From assembly GCF_003003235.1 (NCBI RefSeq), contig NZ_PVUE01000008.1:1-64000 (forward strand): a stretch of DNA of 64,000 nt, read 5' to 3'. The DNA is from Antricoccus suffuscus (GTDB lineage: Bacteria; Actinomycetota; Actinomycetes; Mycobacteriales; Antricoccaceae). Shown in pieces: positions 1-8,487 of the stretch; position 1 is the first letter of the stretch, and every line of letters starts with the position of its first letter. The position numbers and the translations under genes were made by a program. The notes beneath the pieces were generated by a model. The model saw only the letters and a program-made list of their open reading frames with translations, searched no databases and was not told the DNA's origin.

Positions 1-90
1 GTGCGGTGAAAGTCGCACGCCGGGTTCGGAAGGCGGCCTGGGGAAACGGGCCCGGAGTAATTCAGGAACCGCGCCCCAGGCCGACCTAAC
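1..90 (+). mobile_element. Group II intron, 3' end (domains V and VI)
   Basis: The window opens inside a group II intron. Positions 1-18 form the upper arm of domain V, with GTGCG pairing CGCAC around a GAAA tetraloop. The two-base bulge and the CGGGTTC strand at 21-27 follow; its partner strand lies before the window. Domain VI is complete: 35-43 (GGCCTGGGG) pairs perfectly with 74-82 (CCCCAGGCC), C34 pairs G83, and 31-33 pairs 85-87, leaving A84 as the single bulged adenosine, the expected lariat branch point. The intron then ends AAC at 88-90. The reverse transcriptase ORF, if there is one, lies upstream of the window. The folding is read by hand. Confidence 0.85.
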
Positions 91-297
91 CACGTCACCG
101 CGTGGCGAGACGGCGGCCCGACCGACATCGATAATCTGGCCCTCGCGTGCGGCTACCACCACCGCGAATACGAAGACCGCGGCTGGGAATCAGTCATGAT
201 CGGTGGCCTGCCGCACTGGCGCCCGCCCGCGTGGATCGACCCCGACCGCGTCCCGGTCCTGCATCACCGCATCACCCTGAACAACAGACGCGAATGA
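91..297 (+). pseudogene. 3' exon of a DUF222/13E12-type HNH endonuclease interrupted by a group II intron
   Basis: The frame opens directly after the intron with His-Val-Thr-Ala-Trp, then GGPTDIDNLALACGYHH, and ends PHWRPPAWIDP before a TGA stop (68 codons). This is the C-terminal HNH half typical of actinobacterial DUF222 (13E12 repeat) proteins: the first His belongs to the metal-binding HH pair, and the Asn and the later His of the ACGYHH stretch complete the ββα-metal nuclease. The N-terminal part should lie upstream of the intron. If the intron splices, a full protein could still be made; if not, the gene is dead. The family is usually multicopy in actinobacterial genomes, which gives introns many similar targets. 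Confidence 0.75.
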
Positions 298-342
298 CCA
301 CCAATCTCACTAGTAGATTTTCACTCGGCGCCGGTCAAGATC

Positions 343-1434
343 TCAGGCCTCGGGAATCAGCACCGGTTTGATGGCGCCGCCACTGAGTGACGACTTCTCG
401 GCCTCGTTGATCTGCGACATCGGAAACTTCTCGATCAGCTTGTCGAATGGAAACTTCCCGTCCTGCCACAGATGCACCATTTGCGGGATGAACTTCTGCG
501 GATCGGCGCTGCCCTCGAGGATGTTGAGGATCGTCTTGCCGATGGACGTCGCATCGAGCGCGACGTCGCCTTGCTGTACGCCGACCAGCCCGCACTTGCC
601 CGCCATCCGGGTCGTCGCGATCGCCGTCGAAATAACGGCCGGTACGCCGGTGCTGTCGAAGGCGTAGTGCGCGCCGCCGCCAGAGATCTGGGTGATCTGC
701 TCTGCGAGATCGGGCGCGTCGCCGCGCAGCACGTGGGTCGCGCCGAGTTCACGCGCCAACTCGAGCCGTGAGTCTTGAAGGTCGACCGCGATGATCGTGC
801 TCGCGCCCGCGACCTTCGCGCCCATGACGGCTGCTAAGCCGACCGCGCCCGCGCCGTACACCGCTACCGACGTGCCAGGCTGGACGTCGAGTGCCACGAG
901 GATCGACCCCGCGCCGGTCTGGATCCCGCAGCCGAGCGGACCCATCAACTCCAGTGGTAGCGACTTGTCGACCACCACGCTGTTGCGTTCGCGGGCGATC
1001 GCGTGATGGGCGAACGACGACTGGCCGAACCAGCGAGACTTGATGTCCTTGCCGTCCGCGCCGGTCGCGGTCGAAGTGCCATCGACCGCCTGCCCGGACA
1101 GGTTGCGGACCATGAACGTGTCGCAGTACGCCGGTACGCCGGCATTGCAGTTTTCGCAGGCTCCACACGAGTCGAAGGACAGCACGACGTGGTCGTCGAC
1201 CTTGACCGAGTTAACGTCCGCGCCGACGGCTTCGACGATTCCGGCGCCCTCGTGTCCGTTGATGATTGGCGGCGCGGCCATGAAGTCCGGCACGCGCGGC
1301 AGCACGTCGGTGTGGCACATGCCTGCCCCGACGATCCGCACCAATACCTCATCCGGTCCGATGTCGCGCAGAGTCACCGTTTCCAAGGTGTATGCGCCAT
1401 CCGGGGACCTCAAAACAGCGGCAGTCGTTTCCAC
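343..1434 (-). CDS. Zinc-dependent NAD(P) alcohol dehydrogenase, benzyl/aryl-alcohol type
   Basis: This 363-residue medium-chain dehydrogenase probably oxidises an alcohol to an aldehyde with NAD. The catalytic zinc ligands are Cys40 and His61-Glu62 (GHEGAG). The structural zinc site has four cysteines at 90, 93, 96 and 104 (CGACENC...YC). The Rossmann motif is VYGAGAVGLAAV. The C-terminal half resembles aryl-alcohol dehydrogenases (XylB-like), but the substrate cannot be read from sequence. I chose the GTG start because GGGAG lies just upstream and the homology begins there; the frame is open 45 codons further but reads as non-protein. It stands alone, pointing back towards the HNH exon. Confidence 0.85.
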   Translation of the reverse strand: METTAAVLRSPDGAYTLETVTLRDIGPDEVLVRIVGAGMCHTDVLPRVPDFMAAPPIINGHEGAGIVEAVGADVNSVKVDDHVVLSFDSCGACENCNAGVPAYCDTFMVRNLSGQAVDGTSTATGADGKDIKSRWFGQSSFAHHAIARERNSVVVDKSLPLELMGPLGCGIQTGAGSILVALDVQPGTSVAVYGAGAVGLAAVMGAKVAGASTIIAVDLQDSRLELARELGATHVLRGDAPDLAEQITQISGGGAHYAFDSTGVPAVISTAIATTRMAGKCGLVGVQQGDVALDATSIGKTILNILEGSADPQKFIPQMVHLWQDGKFPFDKLIEKFPMSQINEAEKSSLSGGAIKPVLIPEA

Positions 1435-1702
1435 AACATCTCCCTTGTTGTCAGCTCGCCCAGCCCTTGATGGGCTGCTTGGACAAACCGTAGCCTTGTC
1501 GCATCGCGATGTCTGCAAGTCGACTGCCGCGAATAGCCTCATCGCGCGGATCCGTGCCGTACTCCTCACGGAAGGCTGCTTAGCGAACGAAAGTCACCGG
1601 CCGGGTCAAGCTGCTCTGAGCCGATGCCTCAATCCGTTGGAGGGCCCGCCGCCTGTGTGGGGCGCGCGCTTGATTTCGCGGCCGCCGCGTAGCGTTGCGA
1701 TC

Positions 1703-2056
1703 GTGAAAACGCTCGCGTGGACAGTTTTTACCCTCGTGTTTGTTGCCGAGTTGTGCGCGGTTGTCGCCGTCGGGGTGTTCGGTTGGCACATCGGCCAGCG
1801 GCAACCTTGGAAGGCGATCGTCGCCGTGGTGTTCGTTGCGGTCGCCATCGCATTGTGGGCGCTGTTCGCCGCGCCGCATGCGACGTACGACGTCGCGTGG
1901 CTAGCGGTGGCAGTCAAGGTGCTCGTGTTCGGCGCCGCCGTCATTGGACTGTGGGTCGTTGGCGCCCACAAGTCGGCAGTGGTATTCGCGGTCGCCGTGA
2001 TCGCACTGCATGTCGTCGCCGAGCTTCCGGCGATATCCGCGCACAACACGTCCTGA
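1703..2056 (+). CDS. DUF2568 small integral membrane protein
   Basis: This 117-residue protein has four predicted membrane helices, separated by short loops such as GWHIGQRQPWKA and AAPHATYD. The pattern matches the actinobacterial YrdB/DUF2568 family, whose function is unknown. GTG is used as start at the point where the hydrophobic sequence begins. The gene is convergent with the QueA-like gene, 18 bp away, and has no evident operon partner. Confidence 0.7.
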   Translation: MKTLAWTVFTLVFVAELCAVVAVGVFGWHIGQRQPWKAIVAVVFVAVAIALWALFAAPHATYDVAWLAVAVKVLVFGAAVIGLWVVGAHKSAVVFAVAVIALHVVAELPAISAHNTS

Positions 2057-2074
2057 GGCGCGATCGAACCGAGA

Positions 2075-3130
2075 TCACCGTGGCAGCAACAAAGCCGAGT
2101 CGCCGAACTCGTGCCACAGGTATTCATGCGCGATCGCGGCGTCGTATGCGCGTTGGGTCAGTTCACGCCCGGCGACTGCTTCGACGAGGAGCAAATGTGA
2201 AGCCTCGGGGTTGTGCCAGCCGGTGATGAGACCGTCGACGATCCGCGGCGGATCGGCCGGCGTGACGATCCGCTCGGTCCAGTCGGACCGGGCTACGACG
2301 ACGTTGTCCGCCGTGACAGCGGACTCGACGGCCCGCGTCGCGGTAGTGCCGACCGCAATGACTCGTCGGCCGTTGGCACGGGTGCGGTTGATCGCCTGCG
2401 CCGTCGATCGCGGCACGTCAAATGGTTCGGCCTGCGGGAATTCGCCCGCGTCCTGTGACGAGACGCCGGTATGCAGCGTGATCGGAACAATCCCGACGCC
2501 GGATGAGATAAGCCTCGTTACCAGCTCAGTCGTGAAGGGTCGCGCGGCGCTGGCCATCTCGGCGCTGCCGGGGCGAATACCAAATACGGTCTGGTACGCA
2601 GGCAACGGGTAGCGCTTGTCGAGATAGCCGTACGCGATCGGCCGGCCGAACAGGGCCATCAAGTTGGTCAGTGATGCCTCTCCGATCAGTGCGACCTGCC
2701 AGAGCCGGTTGCCGTGGCCGGTCGGGGAGGAGTTCTCGCGCGGGTACGGCGCGAGCAGGTCGAGTCGGGCGCCGGCCGGTAGGTCGACAGTGTCGCCGGC
2801 CTCCGCATCGAGCACGGGCTCGGCTGCGTCTGGAGCGCTGCGCAGCTCTATTACCCAATGTCCGTTGTCCAGCCGGGTCGCGACATGTACGACGATCGGC
2901 GCGCCGCGCCAGTGGGCATCGAGCTCCGCGGCCAGCGTCCCTGAGTTGTTGACGACCAGCAGGTCCCCTGTTTCGACGTACGACGGCAGGTCGCGAAACC
3001 TCGCGTGCGCAGTACTCTCGCCGGTCGCGACCATCAGCCGAACGCCGTCGCGGGCGAGACCACGGGCCTCGGGAGGTCGCGGTGCCGTGGTCGAATCCGG
3101 GCTCGGGAAGTGGATGTTGGGCGCGATCAT
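2075..3130 (-). CDS. QueA-like S-adenosylmethionine:tRNA ribosyltransferase-isomerase paralogue
   Basis: The 351-residue protein belongs to the QueA family, which transfers and isomerises the ribosyl group of SAM onto preQ1-modified tRNA to make epoxyqueuosine. It contains the typical DLLVVNNSGTL segment near residue 70, GRPIAYGYLDKRYPLPAYQT in the middle, and ITLHTGVSSQ and GTTATRAVES further on. The ATG at 3130 overlaps the stop of the upstream SDR gene by 4 bp (ATGA), so the two are translationally coupled. No tgt or preQ1 genes are nearby. Actinobacteria carry QueA-like paralogues in such settings, so canonical queuosine synthesis should not be assumed. Confidence 0.8.
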   Translation of the reverse strand: MIAPNIHFPSPDSTTAPRPPEARGLARDGVRLMVATGESTAHARFRDLPSYVETGDLLVVNNSGTLAAELDAHWRGAPIVVHVATRLDNGHWVIELRSAPDAAEPVLDAEAGDTVDLPAGARLDLLAPYPRENSSPTGHGNRLWQVALIGEASLTNLMALFGRPIAYGYLDKRYPLPAYQTVFGIRPGSAEMASAARPFTTELVTRLISSGVGIVPITLHTGVSSQDAGEFPQAEPFDVPRSTAQAINRTRANGRRVIAVGTTATRAVESAVTADNVVVARSDWTERIVTPADPPRIVDGLITGWHNPEASHLLLVEAVAGRELTQRAYDAAIAHEYLWHEFGDSALLLPR

Positions 3131-3834
3131 CGGACGGCCTCCGGAGAAACGACTGACGACGCGTCCGCAGCGAACTCGGCGGCCCGATAGCGACCCGAGG
3201 CGGGACGCCGGGCCAGAAGTGCGCGAATCGCCGGTACGACTGATTCGGGCAGCGGGCGGTCGCCGATGTCTTCGCCCGGGAACGCGTCCTGGTGCATCTT
3301 GGTGCGCATGTCGCCTGGATCGACCGCATATATGGATAGCTGCGGGTTCTCGACGGCTAGAGTCAAGGTGAGGTGGTCGAGCGCGGCCTTGGATGCGCCG
3401 TACCCGCCCCACCTTTCATAGTGTTCGACGGCGGCATCCGACGTGACGTTGACCAGTGCGCCGCCCGATCGACGGAGTGCGGGCAATAGTAACTGGGTCA
3501 GTGCGAGCGGTGCGGCGACGTTGGTCAGCCAAATTCCGTCGAAGACGGTCCCGTCGATATCTGCTACCGCGGGCATGGGAGTCGAACCGATCGTGCTTGC
3601 ATTGTTGACAAGTAGGTCTATGTCGCCGACTGCGGTAGCCAGATCCGCACGATGCAGCGGATCGGTCACGTCGCCGGGGATCGCGCGTACTCGGGGGCCA
3701 ATCTGGTGCGCGACGCGATGCAGCCGGTTGGCGTCGCGACCGTCGATGACGACGTTCCAGCCATCGTGTGCGAGGTCGGCGGTCAGAGCTTTACCGAGTC
3801 CTGCTGAACCGCCGGTAATAAGTGCGGTGGGCAT
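3127..3834 (-). CDS. Short-chain dehydrogenase/reductase
   Basis: This classical SDR of 235 residues has the cofactor motif TGGSAGLG at 7-14, NNAS at 77-80, catalytic Ser132, and Tyr145/Lys149 in YGASK. Arg33 after strand 2 hints at NADP preference. The substrate is unknown. It is the first gene of a two-gene operon with the QueA-like enzyme, joined by an ATGA overlap, so the pair probably acts together. An inverted repeat about 58 bp upstream of its start may be its operator. Confidence 0.85.
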   Translation of the reverse strand: MPTALITGGSAGLGKALTADLAHDGWNVVIDGRDANRLHRVAHQIGPRVRAIPGDVTDPLHRADLATAVGDIDLLVNNASTIGSTPMPAVADIDGTVFDGIWLTNVAAPLALTQLLLPALRRSGGALVNVTSDAAVEHYERWGGYGASKAALDHLTLTLAVENPQLSIYAVDPGDMRTKMHQDAFPGEDIGDRPLPESVVPAIRALLARRPASGRYRAAEFAADASSVVSPEAVR

Positions 3835-3891
3835 TTGTGCCTCCTTGGGTATCGTGTTGCGATCGGCTACCAGCGTGTCCCCTAAAGTGAA

Positions 3892-3903
3892 CTTGAAGTC
3901 AAG
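3892..3903 (-). promoter_or_regulatory. Inverted repeat upstream of the SDR/QueA-like operon
   Basis: The minus strand reads CTTGA-CT-TCAAG, perfect five-base arms with a two-base spacer, 58 bp upstream of the SDR start. It includes TTGAC, which could serve as a -35 element, and MerR-type regulators often bind such repeats at SDR promoters. No matching -10 is convincing and no MerR gene is in the window, so the regulator is a guess. Confidence 0.35.
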
Positions 3904-3981
3904 GTTTTTCCATGGAGGAGTTCAAGTTCGCAGGTGGTATTTGCGACCACGGGACCGGGAGGATGTGGCAACCTGGGACGC

Positions 3982-5913
3982 ATGACTGACGATGCAGCCG
4001 AGCCCGCAGACAAAGAAATCCTTCGCCGTACGCTGGACGGCCGCTGGTACGACGTACGCGAAAGGTCCCGCAAGATCGAGCTCAACGCGTATGCGCCTCC
4101 GGCGTACGAGATGGACACCGAAACGCATCGCGCCGCGGTGCTCGAGCGGCTCGCGCAAGTCAGCGCATCGGGACTGCCCCAGGTCGGATTCCCGGCGGCG
4201 CAGGGCGGCGCGGACGACACCGGCGGCGGGATGATCGCGATCGAGATGCTCGGATTCCGCGACCTGTCGCTGATGGTGAAGTCCGGTGTGCAGTGGGGCT
4301 TGTTCGGTGGGGCGATCCAGAGCCTCGGCACGGCCGCTCACCACGAGCAGTACCTCCCGTCGGTCATGAACCTCGATCTGCTCGGCTGCTTCGCAATGAC
4401 CGAGTCGGGGCACGGATCCGACGTACAGAAGATTCAGACGACCGCGTCGTACGTCGCCGAGACCGACGAATTCGAGATCCACACGCCGGTGCCGTCGGCG
4501 CGCAAGGAATACATCGGCAACGCCGCGCGCGACGGCCGGCTCGCCGTTGTCTTCGCACAACTACACACGCCGGCCGGCGAACACGGCGTACACGCGCTGC
4601 TAGTGCCGATCCGCGACGAGTCCGGCGAGCCGATGCGGGGCGTCACGTTGCAGGACTGTGGGCGCAAGGAAGGTCTGAACGGTGTCGACAACGGCCGGAT
4701 CAGCTTCGATCACGTGCGGGTGCCACGTACGGCGCTCCTCGACCGCTACGGACACGTCGACTCCGACGGCAGCTACACCAGTCCGATCGACAATGCCAAC
4801 CGGCGATTCTTCACGATGCTCGGCACGCTGGTCCGCGGCCGGATCAGCGTGTCCGGAGCCGCGCAGAGCGCCACTAAGATGGCGCTACTGATCGCCGGTC
4901 GCCGCGGCCTCGCGCGCCGCCAGTTCGAACGGGCCGGCGGTGGCGAGGAGGTCATACTCCTCGACTACCAGGCATATCAGCGCCGGCTGCTTCCGTTGTT
5001 GGCGACATCGTACGCCTTGAACTTCGCGCAGGACGAGCTGTGCGGGCGGATCCACGACCTGTGGTCCGGGGAGGGTACGCCGGACGGCCGCGCCCAACGT
5101 GAGCTCGAGTCGCGTGCCGCGGGGCTGAAGTCGACCGCTACCTGGCATGCGCTCGCGACGATTCAAGCCAGCCGCGAGGCCTGCGGCGGCGCCGGTTTTA
5201 TGGCCGAAAACGTGCTTCCGCAGTTACGCGCCGACACGGACGTCTTCGCGACATTCGAGGGCGACAACACCGTGCTGCTTCAACTGGTCGGCAAAGGACT
5301 GCTGACCAACTACAGCGAGGAATTCGAGGATCTCAACGCGATCGACACGGTCCGGTTCGTCGCCGACCAGTTCGTCGGCGCGGTCATCGAACGTACGGCG
5401 GCGCGCAGCATTATCGAGAGTTTCAAGTCGGTGTTCTCCGACACGGACGCCGTACTGCGTGACCGGGCCTGGCAGGTCATGATGCTCGAAGAGCGCGAGA
5501 AGCATCTCGTCGACACGCTAGCGGCGCGGATCAAGAAGGGGATTGGGGACGGTACCGAGCCGGCTGAGGTGTTTAACCTGGCTCAGTCGCATCTGCTGCA
5601 CGCGGGGCGCGCGCACGTCGATCGTACGGTTCTCGAATCGTTTGTCGATGTGATCGAAAAGTGCGAGCACGCGGGTACGGCGCAACTGCTGGGCACGGTC
5701 TGTGATCTTTACGCCCTGTCGCTGATCGAGGCCGACCGCGGCTGGTTCCTCGAACACAATCGCCTCACCGACACTCGGGCGAAGGCCGTCGCCTCGGCTG
5801 TCGATGATCTGTGCCGTGAATTGCGGCCGCACGTGGCGACGTTGATTGACGGCTTTGGAATTCCGGAGGAATGGGTCGAGGCGCCGATCGCCAAACCGGA
5901 CTCAATCTCGTAA
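3982..5913 (+). CDS. Acyl-CoA oxidase / long acyl-CoA dehydrogenase family
   Basis: The 643-residue flavoprotein matches the length and motifs of acyl-CoA oxidases, which introduce the α,β double bond into acyl-CoA. CFAMTESGHGSDV is the flavin-contacting segment, and KEYIGNAARDG lies in the middle β-domain. ACGGAGFMAENVLP and FEGDNTVLLQ lie in the helical C-terminal half; the Glu of FEGDNTVL occupies the position of the catalytic base. A further acyl-CoA-oxidase C-terminal helical domain follows from about residue 470. ATG 3982 was chosen because the preceding 16 open codons read as untranslated leader. The gene is single and convergent with the dynamin operon. Oxidase versus dehydrogenase activity cannot be decided here. 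Confidence 0.85.
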   Translation: MTDDAAEPADKEILRRTLDGRWYDVRERSRKIELNAYAPPAYEMDTETHRAAVLERLAQVSASGLPQVGFPAAQGGADDTGGGMIAIEMLGFRDLSLMVKSGVQWGLFGGAIQSLGTAAHHEQYLPSVMNLDLLGCFAMTESGHGSDVQKIQTTASYVAETDEFEIHTPVPSARKEYIGNAARDGRLAVVFAQLHTPAGEHGVHALLVPIRDESGEPMRGVTLQDCGRKEGLNGVDNGRISFDHVRVPRTALLDRYGHVDSDGSYTSPIDNANRRFFTMLGTLVRGRISVSGAAQSATKMALLIAGRRGLARRQFERAGGGEEVILLDYQAYQRRLLPLLATSYALNFAQDELCGRIHDLWSGEGTPDGRAQRELESRAAGLKSTATWHALATIQASREACGGAGFMAENVLPQLRADTDVFATFEGDNTVLLQLVGKGLLTNYSEEFEDLNAIDTVRFVADQFVGAVIERTAARSIIESFKSVFSDTDAVLRDRAWQVMMLEEREKHLVDTLAARIKKGIGDGTEPAEVFNLAQSHLLHAGRAHVDRTVLESFVDVIEKCEHAGTAQLLGTVCDLYALSLIEADRGWFLEHNRLTDTRAKAVASAVDDLCRELRPHVATLIDGFGIPEEWVEAPIAKPDSIS

Positions 5914-5928
5914 CGAGGACTCTCGTTA
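5911..5928. terminator. Bidirectional hairpin spanning two convergent stop codons
   Basis: TAACGAG-GACT-CTCGTTA is a perfect palindromic hairpin. Its left arm starts with the TAA stop of the acyl-CoA oxidase. Its right arm ends with the complement of the TAA stop of the dynamin gene. It could end transcription from both sides, although the stem is only seven pairs. Confidence 0.5.
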
Positions 5929-8487
5929 GTCGTCGCCGTTTTCGGCTGCGCGGCGTTTAGCCAGCCGCGACGCGGCGATCGCGGCGATGGCCGATACCCG
6001 TTCCGGCGCCGGTTTCGCACGTTCGGGTTGGGATGGTCCGCCGGGCGGCACGGGTCGTTCACCGCTCGCGGATTCGGTCGGCTGTGTGCGCTCGGACGGG
6101 CTCGAATCGGCGGAAATGCTCGTAGCAGGTGCCGGGGTCGTGGGCGGAGGTGCCGACGTGACGCGTGGCGCTGGAGCGGCAGCGGGGTGTGGCGCCGGCT
6201 CGGTAGGCCCGGCATCGCGCGGCCCGGCATCGGTCGGTGCCGGCGGCTGACCGAACTGGGTGGAAACCGGCTGCGGGGCTACGTGGGCTGATGGCGGCGA
6301 CGGTGAGGTCAACCAGTCGGGTGTCGCCGCTGGATGGGTCGCCTCAGCGACAGCATTCGGTGCGGCGGCGGGGGGTGCGCTGCTCGGGTTCAGGGGCGCG
6401 GCGGCAGTCGGCGGTCCGGCGGCAATAGGTGGTGCGGCACTCGAATCCCGCGGTGTGGCGGCGGGCGCGGGCGGGGCCGACACGGCAGACGGCGCGGGCG
6501 GGGCCGACTCGGCAGGCGGCGCGGACGGGGCCGACACGGCAGACGGCGCGGACGGTGCGGCGCCGGGTGGCGCGGACGCTGGGACGGCCTGGGGCGTCTT
6601 CTTCTTGGCGACTACGGCGTTGCGCAGCCGGGGGAGCAGGATGTCGATCGTGCGGCAGACGTCCTTGACGGCGTGAATCTGCTTGGTGATCTCGGCCGCC
6701 CGACGTTCGCGCTCGCCGCGGTCGACCTTCAACGAGTTGTCGATCTGTTTGATGTGGCCGTCGAGGGTCTCGATGCGGCGCAGGAGCGCGCGGTCGAGGG
6801 CAAGGGTGAGCTCCTGTTCGGCCTCGATGAAATATGCCGACGCCTCGGCTTCCAGCTTGCCTCGGGTTTCGCCGAGGGTTTCGTTCAGCCACACCTTGAG
6901 GTTGTTGCGGTCGGCCGCGGTACGGCGCGCCCACACCATCCAGGAGGCGGCACCGACTCCGACTGCGGCGATGACCGGCAGCATGAGTAGGCCGGCGGTA
7001 CCGGCCGCGACGCCGAACGCGCCGGCGACGGCCCCTTCGAGCGGCAGGGTCACCAGCTTGCCGAGGGAAAGCGCCGACATAAGGCTGAACCCGGTCATGA
7101 CCTTTTCGTCGGCGGTCATGCCCTTCTTGTTAGGACCGGAGGTGGTGGTGATGGCGCGCGGCCGCTGCAGCGCGGCGTACACCTCGGCGAGCTCGTGCCG
7201 GGCAAACATCGACTGCAGCACCGAGCGAGACACGTTCTGCATGCGGGACTGTTGCCGGTCGTAAATCTGCATCGAGGCGTTCTTGAGCGCGATGTCTAGC
7301 GCGGGCGCGATCTGGCTTAGCTTGCTCTTGTCCGAGTCTTCGACGACCTTGCGCCAGTACTGCTGAAATTTGCGTTGTTCGCTGGAAATATCGGCCATGG
7401 TGTCGAGCCGCGCGCGCGATAGTTGGGCGCGCAGTCGCAACTGCCACGTCCGTGAGTCGGCCTTGCGGGCGGCCAAGAGCCGATCCCGGTTGTCCTTGAG
7501 CTGCTTGGCGTAGGCGAGATCTGGCTGGCAGGCGCGGCGGCTGTCCTCGAGGTTGATCGCGAGTACGTCGAGCTGGGTGTGCATCGTGCGCAGCAGGTTG
7601 GCTTCGTGCAGGGCCGAGGCCTTGATCGCGACTTGCTGCTGTAACGCAATCTGAAGATCGATGATCTTGGATTCTTTGCGGAGCGCGACGCCGAGTTCGC
7701 TGGCGCCCATTAGACCGGCCTGTTCGAAAAGCTTGGCGGACACGGGCATCATTGGCGCGTCGGCAAAGCGCGGCGCATGCTCGCGTAGTAGTGCCCGGTT
7801 GTCTTCGACTACTTGCCGCCAGCCGCGGTAGGCATCGGTCTTGGTGACCGCAAAGATCACCAGGTCAACGGTCTCCGAGGCGCGCAGGAGAAAGTCGAGT
7901 TCGGGTTTGGTGAACGGCGCCGATGCGTCGCAGACAAACAGTAGCGCGGTGGCTCGGCCGATCGCGCGCAGCGCGATCTCCGCGTGCGCCGCGTCCAGCC
8001 CACCCACGCCCGGGGTATCGACAATATTCAATTTGCCGAGGAGTGGCGAGTCGCATTCGACCTCGATCAGTCGAGGCGGGGAGTACTGCCCGCGGTTGCC
8101 GAGGTCGGTCGCCCAGTCGCGCATCCGATCGAGCGGTACGTCGACCGGTACGTCGTTTCCCGGCAGCAGCGCGCGGGCGGCAGTGTGCGGGCCGCGCCGA
8201 AACATGATGTAGGTGCTGGTGGCCACGCGCGCGTCGACCGGCGACAGTCCCGGCACGTTGAGCAGGGCGTTAGTGAGGCTCGACTTGCCGCGCTTCGCCT
8301 CCCCGACAACGACAACCGTCGGCTTGTCCGGACGAGTCGCGCGCATCCGCGCCAGTCGTTGCGCCAGGTCGGTGTCGTGTTTCTCGATGATGGCCAGACC
8401 CTTGTCCGCGGTCTGCCGGGACAGCTGCGACAGGGTGATCTTCTTTGGCGCTCCGCCAGACTGGCCACCGGACTGCGGCTGGCTCAT
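5926..8487 (-). CDS. Bacterial dynamin-like GTPase with membrane hairpin and Pro/Ala-rich tail (IniC-like)
   Basis: The 853-residue protein is a large dynamin-family GTPase. The P-loop GEAKRGKSS is at 62-70, the switch threonine lies in ATSTY near 90, DTPG is at 157-160 and TKTD at 215-218. Helical segments follow. A long hydrophobic stretch near 475-525 (AGTAGLLMLPVIAAVGVG) should enter the membrane. Residues from about 610 are low-complexity Ala/Pro/Ser, encoded partly by a 27-bp tandem repeat, and the last 25 residues are basic. It overlaps the GrpE-like gene by ATGA. Dynamins of this type remodel or protect membranes; mycobacterial IniA/IniC respond to cell-wall drugs. The C-terminal tail is unusual for the family. 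Confidence 0.85.
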   Translation of the reverse strand: MSQPQSGGQSGGAPKKITLSQLSRQTADKGLAIIEKHDTDLAQRLARMRATRPDKPTVVVVGEAKRGKSSLTNALLNVPGLSPVDARVATSTYIMFRRGPHTAARALLPGNDVPVDVPLDRMRDWATDLGNRGQYSPPRLIEVECDSPLLGKLNIVDTPGVGGLDAAHAEIALRAIGRATALLFVCDASAPFTKPELDFLLRASETVDLVIFAVTKTDAYRGWRQVVEDNRALLREHAPRFADAPMMPVSAKLFEQAGLMGASELGVALRKESKIIDLQIALQQQVAIKASALHEANLLRTMHTQLDVLAINLEDSRRACQPDLAYAKQLKDNRDRLLAARKADSRTWQLRLRAQLSRARLDTMADISSEQRKFQQYWRKVVEDSDKSKLSQIAPALDIALKNASMQIYDRQQSRMQNVSRSVLQSMFARHELAEVYAALQRPRAITTTSGPNKKGMTADEKVMTGFSLMSALSLGKLVTLPLEGAVAGAFGVAAGTAGLLMLPVIAAVGVGAASWMVWARRTAADRNNLKVWLNETLGETRGKLEAEASAYFIEAEQELTLALDRALLRRIETLDGHIKQIDNSLKVDRGERERRAAEITKQIHAVKDVCRTIDILLPRLRNAVVAKKKTPQAVPASAPPGAAPSAPSAVSAPSAPPAESAPPAPSAVSAPPAPAATPRDSSAAPPIAAGPPTAAAPLNPSSAPPAAAPNAVAEATHPAATPDWLTSPSPPSAHVAPQPVSTQFGQPPAPTDAGPRDAGPTEPAPHPAAAPAPRVTSAPPPTTPAPATSISADSSPSERTQPTESASGERPVPPGGPSQPERAKPAPERVSAIAAIAASRLAKRRAAENGDD
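6473..6553. repeat. 27-bp in-frame tandem repeat, three units
   Basis: Three 27-bp units begin GGGGCCGACACGGCAGACGG or a close variant (6473, 6500, 6527). Each encodes nine residues of the Ala/Pro/Ser tail of the larger dynamin. Units differ by one to four bases. Copy number probably varies between strains by slippage. Confidence 0.8.
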
